Assembly (NCBI RefSeq): GCF_900604385.1
Contig: NZ_LR027382.1
Location: 868,001 to 932,000, forward strand
Direction: 5' to 3'
DNA from: Alistipes megaguti
GTDB lineage: Bacteria; Bacteroidota; Bacteroidia; Bacteroidales; Rikenellaceae
Length of the DNA stretch: 64,000 nt
Of the stretch, positions 17,383-26,793 are shown piece after piece; position 1 is the stretch's first letter; the number at the start of each line of letters is the position of its first letter. The notes beneath the pieces were generated by a model. That model was not told the origin of the DNA, made no database searches, and saw only the letters and a list, made by a program, of their open reading frames with translations. The translations under genes were made by a program, and so were the position numbers.

Positions 17383-19704
17383 TTAATGCAATCTGTTCAA
17401 TTCATCTTTCGCAGCAGAACCACCTTTGAATTTATGTTTGATTTTATTGAACTGATAACTTACAGAAAGGGATATGCCACGTGAGGCACCTTTGATTCTA
17501 TAATCATAGGCTACACCATTTGTATGAACACTGTTTTTCTGCTGCCATGTATTAATAAAATCTGAAGCAGAAAGATTAAAACTCCAGTTTCCAATACTTT
17601 TGCTACACGTAAAATTCAACATACCTCCGCCATGTGTATAATATAAGCCGTCATGTCCTTTACTAAGCCAAATTCCTGACAAATACAGATAAAAGCCAAG
17701 AGGCAAATCAAATCGGTTGTTCAAGATTATTCTACATAAAGGCTTATTATATTTCTGCATCTTATCAATTCCATATTTCAAATCTTGCAAAGCAAGGAGG
17801 CCCTGAATTGATGGATGCCAAAACTTAACATCAAAACCTTTATAAAGAGTTATTTGCCATGCATTGTAAGCAGGCAAATTTTGATCTGCACGGACGTTAA
17901 CACCCAGATCTTCTTGATATGTATATACAGACTGTATCGAACGCACTCTACGGAGATAAGATATATTCATCATCCATTGTTTCCAACCGAGACTGAGTGA
18001 GAGGTCATGAGTAAGAGAAGAACGAATCAGTGGATTTCCTGTTTCCCACAGAGTATGAGATACATAAGTATAGTTTGTATTCAATAAAGAATAACTTGGT
18101 CTCTTTACTTTGGTTTCATATGATAAGCCAACAGATGAAGAACCTTTTTGCCAGTTAATATGTGCTTCAGGAAGCCAGTCATGATAAGACTTTGATTGCG
18201 CATCAACCCGTTTCTCATCAGCATAATATGTAAAATCAGTAATCTCATAACGAAGACCACCTCCCAATTTCCAATTATTTCCTAATGAATGATCATACGA
18301 CAAGTATATCGCACCCAAATGTTGCGTTTCTTCGTCAGTACCCGGTTGCAGGTCTGGTGTTTCACCTTCTGATTGAGTATGGAAATTCTGTGTATTGTTG
18401 GTAAAAGAATACTGTACTCCACCGTCGAAGGCTCCACCCCATAAAGGAACACTGATATTGGCTTTTCCAGCAGCCAGATTATAGTCACTTTCATTCTCAG
18501 TAAAAACTGAAGAAATATTTAAGTTATCAGAGGTTTCTTTCAAATCACCGGAAGTTGTATTTTTGCCAAAAATATAATCGGCATCAATACTTAATGTAGC
18601 TTCCTTACCTATTTTTTGAATCAGATACGCATTGAAATGATGATTATATGAGTTGCTATTATAACGATAGTCTGACAAAAGATCTGTATAGGTTGAAGCA
18701 TTTGTAACTTCTTCACCGTTAGAATTAAATTTAGAAGTGGGTGTTTTATCCATTTCATACCGTAAACCTACCGAATTGTCATCATAGTCAAATAAAAAGC
18801 CTGTATTTAAATTCCATTGATTTGTACGTCCCGAAGCATTTTGATAGGAATCAGTATATAACTTGTTATCATTAAAAACCTCATGATATTCTCTATCCTG
18901 TTTAAAACCATTGTTGGCATAATTAAACCCACCAAATAATGTAAATCCATTAATAAAACTATAATTCAAATCAGCTGAAGCATTACCAGAAGTAACTTCC
19001 GTGCGTTGTCCTTTTGCATACACAGTACCGCTAAGGCCCTCTAAATTCTTGCGCGTACGGATAATTATAACAGAAGTCACATTACCCCCATATCGAGAAC
19101 CTGGTCGTGTTATAACTTGAACATCTTTAAGATCAACAGATGACAGGCGTTTCAGTTCTTCCTGGTTTCTTACCATTCTGTTGTTTATATAAATTTCAGG
19201 AGTACCTCTACCAATCACTTGAATACTTCCACTACTTCCATCTATCATAGGCAATTGCTGAAGAGCATCATAGGCAGTACCTAATTTGGCTATTGGATTA
19301 TTATCCATTGATACCGTCAGTCGATCCGGTGAAGCTTTTACATACTGACGATAACCGGTAATACTTACTTCCTGAAGAACTTCAGAAGACGAATTGAGAT
19401 AGATTGTCTTTGGCAAACAATTAACCGATATATATACAGGCTCATACCCGAGAAAACTAATACTTATTTGTTTCCCTTTCATATCAGAATTGTCAATACT
19501 GAAATCTCCAGAGTCATCTGTAAGAGTACCGCGAAGTAGAAGAGAATCACTGTCCAGCAAAACAACATTTGCATAAGGAAGTGGCAAAGAATCTGAAGCA
19601 CATTTTACGTTGGCTCTTAATATATGACTTACATTTTGAGCTGATAATTGGTCGCAATAACCGCAACATAAAAGTATGCCTATAAACATGATTTTTTGTA
19701 GCAT
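17383..19704 (-). CDS. Outer-membrane beta-barrel protein (TonB-receptor-like, OMP_b-brl_3 type)
   Basis: About 773 residues from ATG 19704 (MLQKIMFIGILLCCGY), which gives a signal peptide ending near LSAQ. Order: a carboxypeptidase-regulatory-like domain (~20-105), a plug-like region (DALQQLPMIDGSSGSIQVIGRGTPEIYINNR) and a long beta-barrel with many aromatic strand ends. It is probably an outer-membrane channel or assembly protein, with no evidence for a specific substrate. It lies co-oriented after a TPR/HTH membrane regulator that is broken by an IS. AT-rich base use differs from the ICE backbone, suggesting cargo. Confidence 0.8.
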   Translation of the reverse strand: MLQKIMFIGILLCCGYCDQLSAQNVSHILRANVKCASDSLPLPYANVVLLDSDSLLLRGTLTDDSGDFSIDNSDMKGKQISISFLGYEPVYISVNCLPKTIYLNSSSEVLQEVSITGYRQYVKASPDRLTVSMDNNPIAKLGTAYDALQQLPMIDGSSGSIQVIGRGTPEIYINNRMVRNQEELKRLSSVDLKDVQVITRPGSRYGGNVTSVIIIRTRKNLEGLSGTVYAKGQRTEVTSGNASADLNYSFINGFTLFGGFNYANNGFKQDREYHEVFNDNKLYTDSYQNASGRTNQWNLNTGFLFDYDDNSVGLRYEMDKTPTSKFNSNGEEVTNASTYTDLLSDYRYNSNSYNHHFNAYLIQKIGKEATLSIDADYIFGKNTTSGDLKETSDNLNISSVFTENESDYNLAAGKANISVPLWGGAFDGGVQYSFTNNTQNFHTQSEGETPDLQPGTDEETQHLGAIYLSYDHSLGNNWKLGGGLRYEITDFTYYADEKRVDAQSKSYHDWLPEAHINWQKGSSSVGLSYETKVKRPSYSLLNTNYTYVSHTLWETGNPLIRSSLTHDLSLSLGWKQWMMNISYLRRVRSIQSVYTYQEDLGVNVRADQNLPAYNAWQITLYKGFDVKFWHPSIQGLLALQDLKYGIDKMQKYNKPLCRIILNNRFDLPLGFYLYLSGIWLSKGHDGLYYTHGGGMLNFTCSKSIGNWSFNLSASDFINTWQQKNSVHTNGVAYDYRIKGASRGISLSVSYQFNKIKHKFKGGSAAKDELNRLH

Positions 19705-20809
19705 AATAATTTTATTTAGATATTTTTGTGTCTGCAAAATTAGCTGTTTATACAGTTCATTGCTAATAATAGAGATAGATAGCAAATAGACAAAATTACA
19801 TGCTAATAATTCAACCACCTTCTGAGAATCAACACATTAACTATAAGTATCATATATGTAATATAGATTTTATATAGTCTGCTAATACTCCCATAACCAT
19901 ATATCAAGACTTTTTTCATAGGAACTATCTTTTGAGAGGGCATAAATTTTATTCTTAATTCTAAGTTTGCTTCTTGAAACTGAGGTAGATGCTATATTCA
20001 TGAAAATGGAAATTTCGGCTATTGAAAAACGAAGTTTTATAAGACAACATAATATAATTTCATGCTCACTTAGGGACGGTACATCCTTCATTAATCGTTT
20101 CGTAAAGTTCTGATATATGTTGTCCGTTATCCTGCATATCTCTGTCAGTCTTGTATCACTTAAATATTCCGGTTTTTTGTGAAGATTGTGCAGTATAGGC
20201 ATTTCAGATAATATGAGTGTACAAAGTTCATTCTCCCTCTTTTCCAGTTCAGATAACCTGTCCGAAAGTACTTTAACGCTCGACTGCATATAGGAAGAGG
20301 AACCGGAATAAGAAGAAAGCTTTTCATTCAGTCTGTCTCTTTCGAGACATAATTGTTCATTTTCTTTTTTCAATTGTACAAGGACCTCAGACTGTTCCAT
20401 ATACAAATCTTCCTTTTGAATACTTTCCTCATACTGCTTCTGAAGTTCAGCTATGTATGATTCATTTTTCTTCATTTCTATATCTTTCTGATGTAGTAGA
20501 ATAGAAAGATTATCCATTTCTTTCTGTTTTCTACGAATGGCTATCTGTTTGCGTAAGTATATGTAAGCAAAGAAAACCAGTATCAGCAAAACCATAACAA
20601 TGGTAAACATCCACCAGTTCATTATATTAGCCTTCTCCAATTCTAACCTTTGCTTTTCTGTTGTTAGTCTTTCATTGTCATATTTTTCCTTGTAGGCGAT
20701 TATTTCCTTGCCTTTATCAAGTGCCATAATAGAGTCGTTGTAAAAAAGAAGAGAATCGCAATAGGTTTTCAGGTATTTACTGTACTTGGGACTATCACTT
20801 ATTTTATAT

Positions 20810-22238
20810 AGTCGCCCCTTAAAAATAGTTTTATTTATTGGTATTCAGTAATTTAATTTATAGAAGTCTTTGATAAATCTGGAAGTTTTCTTATCTTTAC
20901 GTTAATAAACTTGCAGATTTTATGATTAAAAATACGAATAACAGTCCTTCTTTATTCAGCAACCTATCAGACATGCTGAACCAATCGCACCCGCTTTACC
21001 AATTGGCAGACAAAATAGATTGGGGAAAATTTGAAACGGCTTTTCAACCTTTGTATTGTCAGGATAACGGCCGTCCCGGCAAGCCAATCCGTTTAATGTG
21101 CGGTTTGCTTATCCTGAAACACCTTCGTAACCTGTCGGATGAGTCTTTGGTAGAGCAATGGAGCGAAAACGCTTATTATCAGTATTTCTGTGGCATGCAG
21201 GAGTTTACCCCGTCTGCCCCTTGTGCGTCTTCAGAACTGGTTCATTTCCGCAAACGTATCGGTGAAAAGGGAATTGAACTCATTTTCCAGGAAAGTATCC
21301 GTGTGAATAACGACGATGATGATGGCCGTCATCATGATACGGCTTTTATTGATTCCACAGTTCAGGAAAAGAACATCACTTACCCCACGGATGCAAAGTT
21401 GCATAAGAAGATCGTGAAGAAAGTTCTTGGCATTGTAAAAAAGCTGGGACTTCCCCTGCGCCAAAGCTACACCTTTGTGCTGAAGAAGATCTATCGTGAC
21501 CAGCGTTTCCGGAACCATCCCAAAAACAGGGAAAAAGCTCTCAGGGCGGACAGGCGTTTACGTACAATAGCCGGAAGACTTGTCAGGGAACTGAAGCGTA
21601 ATCTTAAAGAGAATCACGACTATGATAAATTGCTCAGACTCTTTGAAACCGTTCTGTCCCAAAGGCGGAACAGCCGGAAAAAGATTTATTCCATCCATGA
21701 GCCGGACGTGCAATGTATCAGCAAGGGTAAAGAACATAAAAAATATGAATTCGGCAACAAGGTGTCCATCATACGTTCTGCCACAGGAATTATTCTTGGA
21801 GCCATATCCTTTCGCAATGAATATGACGGTCATACCATCGAGTCTTCCTTGGCGCAGGTAGAACGGTTAACCGGAAGGAAGATTAAAGTGCTGGCTGGTG
21901 ATAGAGGATACAGAGGCAGGAAGGAAATTAACGGGACGAAGATTATGATTCCCGATGTTCCCAAGAAATCAGACAGCCGTTATCAGAAGCTGAAAAAACA
22001 TAAACTTTTCTGCAAGCGTGCAGGTATAGAACCAACAATAGGTCACTTAAAGTCAGATTACCGATTGGGCCGCAACTTTTATAAAGGTGTGGTCGGGGAT
22101 GCTGTGAACGTGCTACTGGCGGCAGCAGCCTATAACTTCAAAAGAGCCATGAAAGCTCTTTGGTGCATGCTTCATAAAATCTGCGAGATACTGTGGAAAA
22201 ACGATATCTCGCAAAAATGGGCTTTTTAAGGGACGACT
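20810..22238 (+). mobile_element. IS5-type insertion sequence, 1429 bp
   Basis: Ends are AGTCGCCCCTTAAAAA at the left and its near-perfect complement (ending GGGACGACT) at the right, 15 of 16 matching. The 4-base target duplication ATAT is seen at 20806-20809 and 22239-22242. It interrupts the TPR regulator. One intact transposase gene lies inside, on the strand opposite to the interrupted gene. Confidence 0.9.
20922..22229 (+). CDS. IS5-family transposase
   Basis: 435 residues. N-terminal DUF772-type region (GRPGKPIRLMCGLLILKHLRNLSDESL). DDE residues in DSTVQEKNITYPTDAKL, LAGDRGYRGRKE and RAGIEPTIGHLKSDYRLGRN (Y-(2)-R-(3)-E-like block). Length and motifs are those of an intact IS5-group enzyme. 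Confidence 0.9.
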   Translation: MIKNTNNSPSLFSNLSDMLNQSHPLYQLADKIDWGKFETAFQPLYCQDNGRPGKPIRLMCGLLILKHLRNLSDESLVEQWSENAYYQYFCGMQEFTPSAPCASSELVHFRKRIGEKGIELIFQESIRVNNDDDDGRHHDTAFIDSTVQEKNITYPTDAKLHKKIVKKVLGIVKKLGLPLRQSYTFVLKKIYRDQRFRNHPKNREKALRADRRLRTIAGRLVRELKRNLKENHDYDKLLRLFETVLSQRRNSRKKIYSIHEPDVQCISKGKEHKKYEFGNKVSIIRSATGIILGAISFRNEYDGHTIESSLAQVERLTGRKIKVLAGDRGYRGRKEINGTKIMIPDVPKKSDSRYQKLKKHKLFCKRAGIEPTIGHLKSDYRLGRNFYKGVVGDAVNVLLAAAAYNFKRAMKALWCMLHKICEILWKNDISQKWAF

Positions 22239-23279
22239 ATATAATAACTCATATATCAGAGCTTTCGTATATACATTATCAGTGCCTAATGACTTATTAA
22301 GATAATAATAAGCAGAGTCATATTGATTTAGATAATAATAATTCTTACCTATAAGAACTGTTGATTGATACTCAACCGGTAATGACTTAGATAATATCAA
22401 AGATTTTTCTAAGTTTCCACTATTAGCATACACTAAAGCAATCTCAGTTTGAACCTTATAATAATATCTATCTGTTCCAAGTCCTAATTCTAAAGCTAAT
22501 GAAGCACATTGATTATATGTATCGATTGCCTTTGAAAGTTCATTTGTAAGACAATAACTTCTGGCCAGGTATCTTAAAGCAGTCATTTGATAACGCTTAT
22601 TCGAATCCTTAACAGCATAATTGTATGCTGCGGAACAAGCTTCAAGTGCATAATCAGCAAAATTACGGAATAAATACAGCTTACCTAAAGAAAACATTAT
22701 CAGATATCCGGTCTTATAATCGTCTGTTTTCTCTACTTCAGTTTTGCCTTCCAAATAATACTGCATAGCATCCTCTATATTACCGAGTTCATAATTGATA
22801 TCCCCCATATAAAGGGCTGACATCGCCTTTCTACGGGCATTATCGGTAGGCTTGTAATAATCGTATGCTATCCTAACAAGGGAATCAGAAGGGATTTTCA
22901 TCAGTTGTTTTACCTTAGCCTGTGTAGTCAGCAAACACCACAGCGCATGGTTCTCCTTATCCCAGTGTGCTGAAGGAATCGGCATGTCCTCCAGGATATA
23001 AAGCGCACTGTCCGGGTGATCAAACATCACGGACTCTGCATGAACCAGTTCCGGAAGCGGCGTTTTCTCCTTACCGTTTCCGCTGCATTGAATATTCAAA
23101 AGTGCTGCAAAAGCAATCAGAATGTACAGAATATAGTGGGTTATCTTTCTCATTTTACGAATTTTGTGGCAAAATTAGAAAAAAGAGATAAATACACATC
23201 ATTACGTCTCTATTTTTTGGTAGACAACAATCACAAGGGAGAACCTGACGGATATAACCGAAAGATTCTCCCTTCTCTT

Positions 23280-23792
23280 TTACTCTTCAAAAAGCAGCAT
23301 ATATTCCACCTTCCTTCTCCGTTCAATGCTCGGCACTACCTTGCCTTTATAGCAGCGGAAGGAAACATACTCCTTATAGATATTCCTGTCACCAGCCTCC
23401 AATTTCTTCAACAATTTGCTTTTGGGCATTTTGCCGTAACCTTTCAGACGGTATGCCCCCACATTATAGCTCAAAACAGCGGCGATCAACGAATCACGTC
23501 CCAGATAACTGAACATACGGCACAGCTTGCGTAAATCCGCTCTCAGAATTGAATCACCCTGTTCTTTTGTAATGTCATTGGTCAGCCTTTCCCCAGGAAG
23601 GACCTTATGCCCGTACCCGACATAAGGCCAGTGTCTTTTTTCTCCATGCCAGCCCTCGAACCGCTTGATGCACTCGACCGCAAGGCTGAACCTGTCCTGT
23701 TTCTCCTTTACCGGATTCTCCGCCCGCAACGGTATGCTCCCGAAGCAGGCTATGGCGAAAAACGCCGTAAACAATATTGCTCTTATTCCCAT
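23280..23792 (-). CDS. Conjugation-associated lysozyme-like muramidase
   Basis: 170 residues from ATG 23792 (MGIRAILFTAFFAIACFGS), which gives an export signal. Mature part: CIKRFEGWHGEKRHWPYVGYGHKVLPGERL, matching the catalytic Glu and G-Y-G-H region of phage-type (GH24) lysozymes, although the usual Asp/Thr pair between them is not clear. It would open peptidoglycan for the conjugation apparatus. It is the last gene of the tra operon, 13 bases after traQ. Confidence 0.8.
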   Translation of the reverse strand: MGIRAILFTAFFAIACFGSIPLRAENPVKEKQDRFSLAVECIKRFEGWHGEKRHWPYVGYGHKVLPGERLTNDITKEQGDSILRADLRKLCRMFSYLGRDSLIAAVLSYNVGAYRLKGYGKMPKSKLLKKLEAGDRNIYKEYVSFRCYKGKVVPSIERRRKVEYMLLFEE

Positions 23793-23805
23793 AGGCAGGT
23801 CAGGT

Positions 23806-24315
23806 TCATTGTGATACGATAACGACAGGCAATTCCTTGCCGCCGGAAGTAACCACGGTATCCTCGTCCTCCGTCTCATTGTTGAAATCGAAGGTCAGCT
23901 GAAAAAGCTGTGCCGGCTCGCTGTTGTCCTCAAAATAGATGTCGATACTCTGCTGGTCCTCACACTCCGAGGTGTAATAAAGGCGGAACACCTCCCTGTC
24001 CAGGGGATAACGGTCGTTGGGCAGCAACACCATCCCGTCGTCCATGCGCAGCTTGCCTTCACCGTCCGGCTGGAAATAACGGATGGTATATCGGGCATCA
24101 GAGAACCGTCCTTCACGTTTCAGTTCACAGCGGATTTCCACGGTTTCACCCTTCACAATACGTGTGGGAACCGGCATCGTCTCCACCGTAAAGGGATAGG
24201 ACTGCTGCACGTCAAGGTCATCGCTGCACGAGGTCAGCATACCAAAGGTCAGGCCCATCAGGGCACATACAAGGGCATACAGCCCTTTTCTGTTCATATT
24301 AGGTTTCATATTCAT
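23806..24315 (-). CDS. traQ: Conjugative transposon lipoprotein TraQ (DUF3872)
   Basis: 169 residues; lipobox GMLTSCSDD after a short signal. The mature protein is beta-rich (VKGETVEIRCELKREGRFSDARYTIRYFQ), typical of the DUF3872/TraQ family of CTnDOT-like elements. Three possible ATGs lie close together at 24315, 24309 and 24300. It probably sits on the periplasmic face of the envelope. Confidence 0.8.
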   Translation of the reverse strand: MNMKPNMNRKGLYALVCALMGLTFGMLTSCSDDLDVQQSYPFTVETMPVPTRIVKGETVEIRCELKREGRFSDARYTIRYFQPDGEGKLRMDDGMVLLPNDRYPLDREVFRLYYTSECEDQQSIDIYFEDNSEPAQLFQLTFDFNNETEDEDTVVTSGGKELPVVIVSQ

Positions 24316-24341
24316 TTCTTGTTTTAACGGTTTATAAAAAA

Positions 24342-25220
24342 TTACTGTTCAGGCGGAAAATTACTTTCCAGGTATTCGTTCAGGTCCTTGCATCCGGCAT
24401 ACAGGTCGGAACAGTCGTCAATCCTGTCACCGTAGCGTTTCCGGAGGACGGCCAGTGTCCTTTTTCCGGCATCGTCATTGTCCAGGTAGCACCGGATCTT
24501 CCCGTAATTGTCCAGAAAAGGGAACGAACGTTCAAGCAGGGCCACCGAATTGAGGACCAGATAATCCTCACCGCGGCTGATACCGAGTACCTTCCATGAA
24601 AGAAAGTCGATAAAGCCCTCAAAAAGGTTACAGGTAAGCGAGCCGTTACGGATGAGGGAAATGTCCTTGGGCGGCAGACACCATTTCATGAATCTGGTCC
24701 GCAGCTCATAGCCTCCGCTCATATTCCTGAAGCCGACGGCAAAATACCGCTTGCCGTACAGCCGGAACCGTACTTCCTCGCACTCTGCACGGGCAATTTC
24801 GGCAGGAATGCCGCGTCCCTTCAGATAACCGAGCAGGACATTGCAGTACAAGGGACTCCGTACCACTTCCTCAAAGCGGGAAGCCTCTTTCCGCTTTTCT
24901 GCCCTGATACCTTTATTCCCTTTTTTCTGTCCGGCATATTCAGGTATTGTGCCTCCATATACTCCGGCGATAAACCTTGCCTGTGCCATGAAGCCGTCAC
25001 TTCCTGAAAGTTCTCCCGCAAGGGTGAAGATGTCACCTCCATGCCCGGTACCGAAGTCGTGCCATACACCCTTGCGGGTGTTCACATGGAACGAAGGTGT
25101 CCTTTCCTCACGGCACGGGGAGAGATACCAGCATTCGTCGCCGTGCCGTCTGACCGGCTCATGTCCCAGACGGGACAGGAATTCCTCAATGGGAATGCCT
25201 CTGATCATCTCTATATCCAT
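24342..25220 (-). CDS. traP: TraP DNA primase with degenerate zinc finger
   Basis: 292 residues. N-terminal CHC2-type region: the SPCREERTPSFHV and WHDFGTGHGGD segments line up with the DnaG zinc finger, but positions normally Cys are Ser, Asp and Thr, so zinc binding is probably lost or altered. The C-terminal TOPRIM half has EGFIDFLSW and CYLDNDDAGKRT, carrying the acidic metal-binding residues. Expected role: priming DNA synthesis on transferred single strands. Lies between traO and traQ as in CTnDOT. Confidence 0.8.
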   Translation of the reverse strand: MDIEMIRGIPIEEFLSRLGHEPVRRHGDECWYLSPCREERTPSFHVNTRKGVWHDFGTGHGGDIFTLAGELSGSDGFMAQARFIAGVYGGTIPEYAGQKKGNKGIRAEKRKEASRFEEVVRSPLYCNVLLGYLKGRGIPAEIARAECEEVRFRLYGKRYFAVGFRNMSGGYELRTRFMKWCLPPKDISLIRNGSLTCNLFEGFIDFLSWKVLGISRGEDYLVLNSVALLERSFPFLDNYGKIRCYLDNDDAGKRTLAVLRKRYGDRIDDCSDLYAGCKDLNEYLESNFPPEQ

Positions 25221-25226
25221 AGGCGT

Positions 25227-25805
25227 CTAATTGATGATGAAACGGACTCCAAGCCCGAACTGTGTCGTGAACTTTCCCAGCGAACTTCCCCATAGCACAC
25301 GTTCACGCACATGGGCAAGCAGCACGATACGGTCCGTCACATAGCTTTCCAGCTCCAGCGTCAGAGCTCCGCCATAGACGAAGGCATCGCGGTGGGAAAG
25401 CATGGAACCGTCATACAGAACCTTTTCTCCCCAGTTCAACGTCTCATATCCCACCAGGGCGGAACCGCCGACAGAGAGGAAGAATATCTTCGCCGGGTCG
25501 GACAGGAACTTCAGGTAATAACCGCCCTCGGCCGTAAACTGGGCCCGTGGAACGGAAGTCCCGCGATAGCCGTAGTTCTTCAGCAGGTATTCCACGCCAG
25601 CCACCCAATGGTTGGCCCTTTTCGTATAGCCCGATACGGCAAACCCCGTGTACCAGTCAACCGGAGATTGCAGGCTTCCGGCAAAGCCTCCCCTGAGTTC
25701 CACACCCTTCATTCCGGGAAGGTAACGCTGGGCGTATGCCTGCCCCGATGACAGGGCAAGCGATACGCATACGGCAAAAAGAAACAGATACTTCTTCATG
25801 GTCAT
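25227..25805 (-). CDS. traO: Conjugal transfer protein TraO
   Basis: 192 residues with a signal peptide (MKKYLFLFAVCVSLALSSGQAYAQ). The rest is an outer-membrane-like beta protein (GMKGVELRGGFAGSL, FTTQFGLGVRFIIN). The start overlaps the traN stop (ATGA). TraO is a structural part of the Bacteroidetes type IV transfer complex. Confidence 0.8.
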   Translation of the reverse strand: MTMKKYLFLFAVCVSLALSSGQAYAQRYLPGMKGVELRGGFAGSLQSPVDWYTGFAVSGYTKRANHWVAGVEYLLKNYGYRGTSVPRAQFTAEGGYYLKFLSDPAKIFFLSVGGSALVGYETLNWGEKVLYDGSMLSHRDAFVYGGALTLELESYVTDRIVLLAHVRERVLWGSSLGKFTTQFGLGVRFIIN

Positions 25806-26773
25806 TTCACTTTAAGTTCATTGATCACCCTCGCTCTCACGATATCTTCACTCTCCACGGTGAAGCTCTGGTGACGGCCTCCGCTCTTCTCGTGCATCTC
25901 CACCACCAGCATCTTGTCGGCGGGAATGGTGAACTTGTCAAAGACAAAGACGGTACGCTCGTCCTTCTTTCCGGCAACAGCCGTGGCATAGTTGTAGGCA
26001 CGCAGCGGAAATATCACCTGCTCCTGGATGGCCGTGCGCTTGAGGACTTTCTTGTCCACAATCTTGAACGTCACGAAATCCACCTCATAAGGCACGTTCG
26101 ACGTGTTCTTCACCTGGGTATGGAAATAGAGCAGCCCGTTGTGGGTATAGAGCCCTCGCAGCAGGTACTGGATGCCGAACGCCTTGCTTCCGATATGCTT
26201 GATGTGGCGTCTGTTATCCTTGTGGATGGCCTTGGCAATAAGATGTACCAGCTTGGGCGACTCGCTGCCGAGTTCCTTCAGGTAGATGTCAAGGGCATTG
26301 TTCGGGCGGTTCACCTCGCTGCCGTCATGAATGAAATCGGCCATCTCGATGTTGAGCAGCAGGGGCTCGTCGGCATACTTGACATTGAAGGTGTAGAAAC
26401 TTCCGCTTTCGGTAATCACCGACATGTTGGTCTCCTCACGGAAATTCTTTCTCGTAGCCTTGACACGGATGACGTTCTCAGAACCGTCCGCCTTGCCCGC
26501 AATCAGATTCGGAGAACCGAGATCCACGTAACGGACAGCCGAGGGAAAGATGATATGGGTTGTCTTGTCATACGTCACTTCCAGCCCGTATGGCGGAATC
26601 ATCCGGTCAAAGGTGAGCTTTCTGGACAGCCCGTGATAGAGGTCGCCGTCCTCCTGCTGCGGATAGATATCCGCTTTCAGGGTCAAATCATTTACGGCCG
26701 TGGTATCAGCCGACTGTGCATGTGCACTTGCAACGCCGCCTGCGAGGGCAAGCATCAAAAGAATCTTTTTCAT
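25802..26773 (-). CDS. traN: Conjugal transfer protein TraN (DUF4138, VirB9-like)
   Basis: 323 residues with a signal peptide ending ASAHAQ. The segment YGLEVTYDKTTHIIFPSAVRYVDLGSPN is the hallmark of the TraN/DUF4138 family, which takes the VirB9 position in the outer core of the pore. Followed by traO with an overlap and preceded by traM. Confidence 0.85.
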   Translation of the reverse strand: MKKILLMLALAGGVASAHAQSADTTAVNDLTLKADIYPQQEDGDLYHGLSRKLTFDRMIPPYGLEVTYDKTTHIIFPSAVRYVDLGSPNLIAGKADGSENVIRVKATRKNFREETNMSVITESGSFYTFNVKYADEPLLLNIEMADFIHDGSEVNRPNNALDIYLKELGSESPKLVHLIAKAIHKDNRRHIKHIGSKAFGIQYLLRGLYTHNGLLYFHTQVKNTSNVPYEVDFVTFKIVDKKVLKRTAIQEQVIFPLRAYNYATAVAGKKDERTVFVFDKFTIPADKMLVVEMHEKSGGRHQSFTVESEDIVRARVINELKVK

Positions 26774-26793
26774 GTCTTTACTGTTTTAATGGG

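Larger units (their letters stand above)
19882..23153 (-). pseudogene. TPR lipoprotein/HTH membrane regulator, split by an IS
   Basis: Two halves of one gene. The N-terminal half (23153 to 22243) has a lipoprotein signal (LLNIQCSGN) and TPR repeats. The C-terminal half (20805 to 19882) has a membrane helix (WWMFTIVMVLLILVFFAYIYL), a coiled coil and an HTH-like end (LRFSIAEISIFMNIASTSVSRSKLRIKNK). Removing the IS and one ATAT copy restores a single frame (ELLY joined to KISDSPKYSKYL), giving about 612 residues. Such TPR regulators in Bacteroides often control a neighbouring outer-membrane gene; here that would be 17383-19704. The insertion should abolish normal function. An ATG at 20727 could still start the C-terminal fragment. 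Confidence 0.85.
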
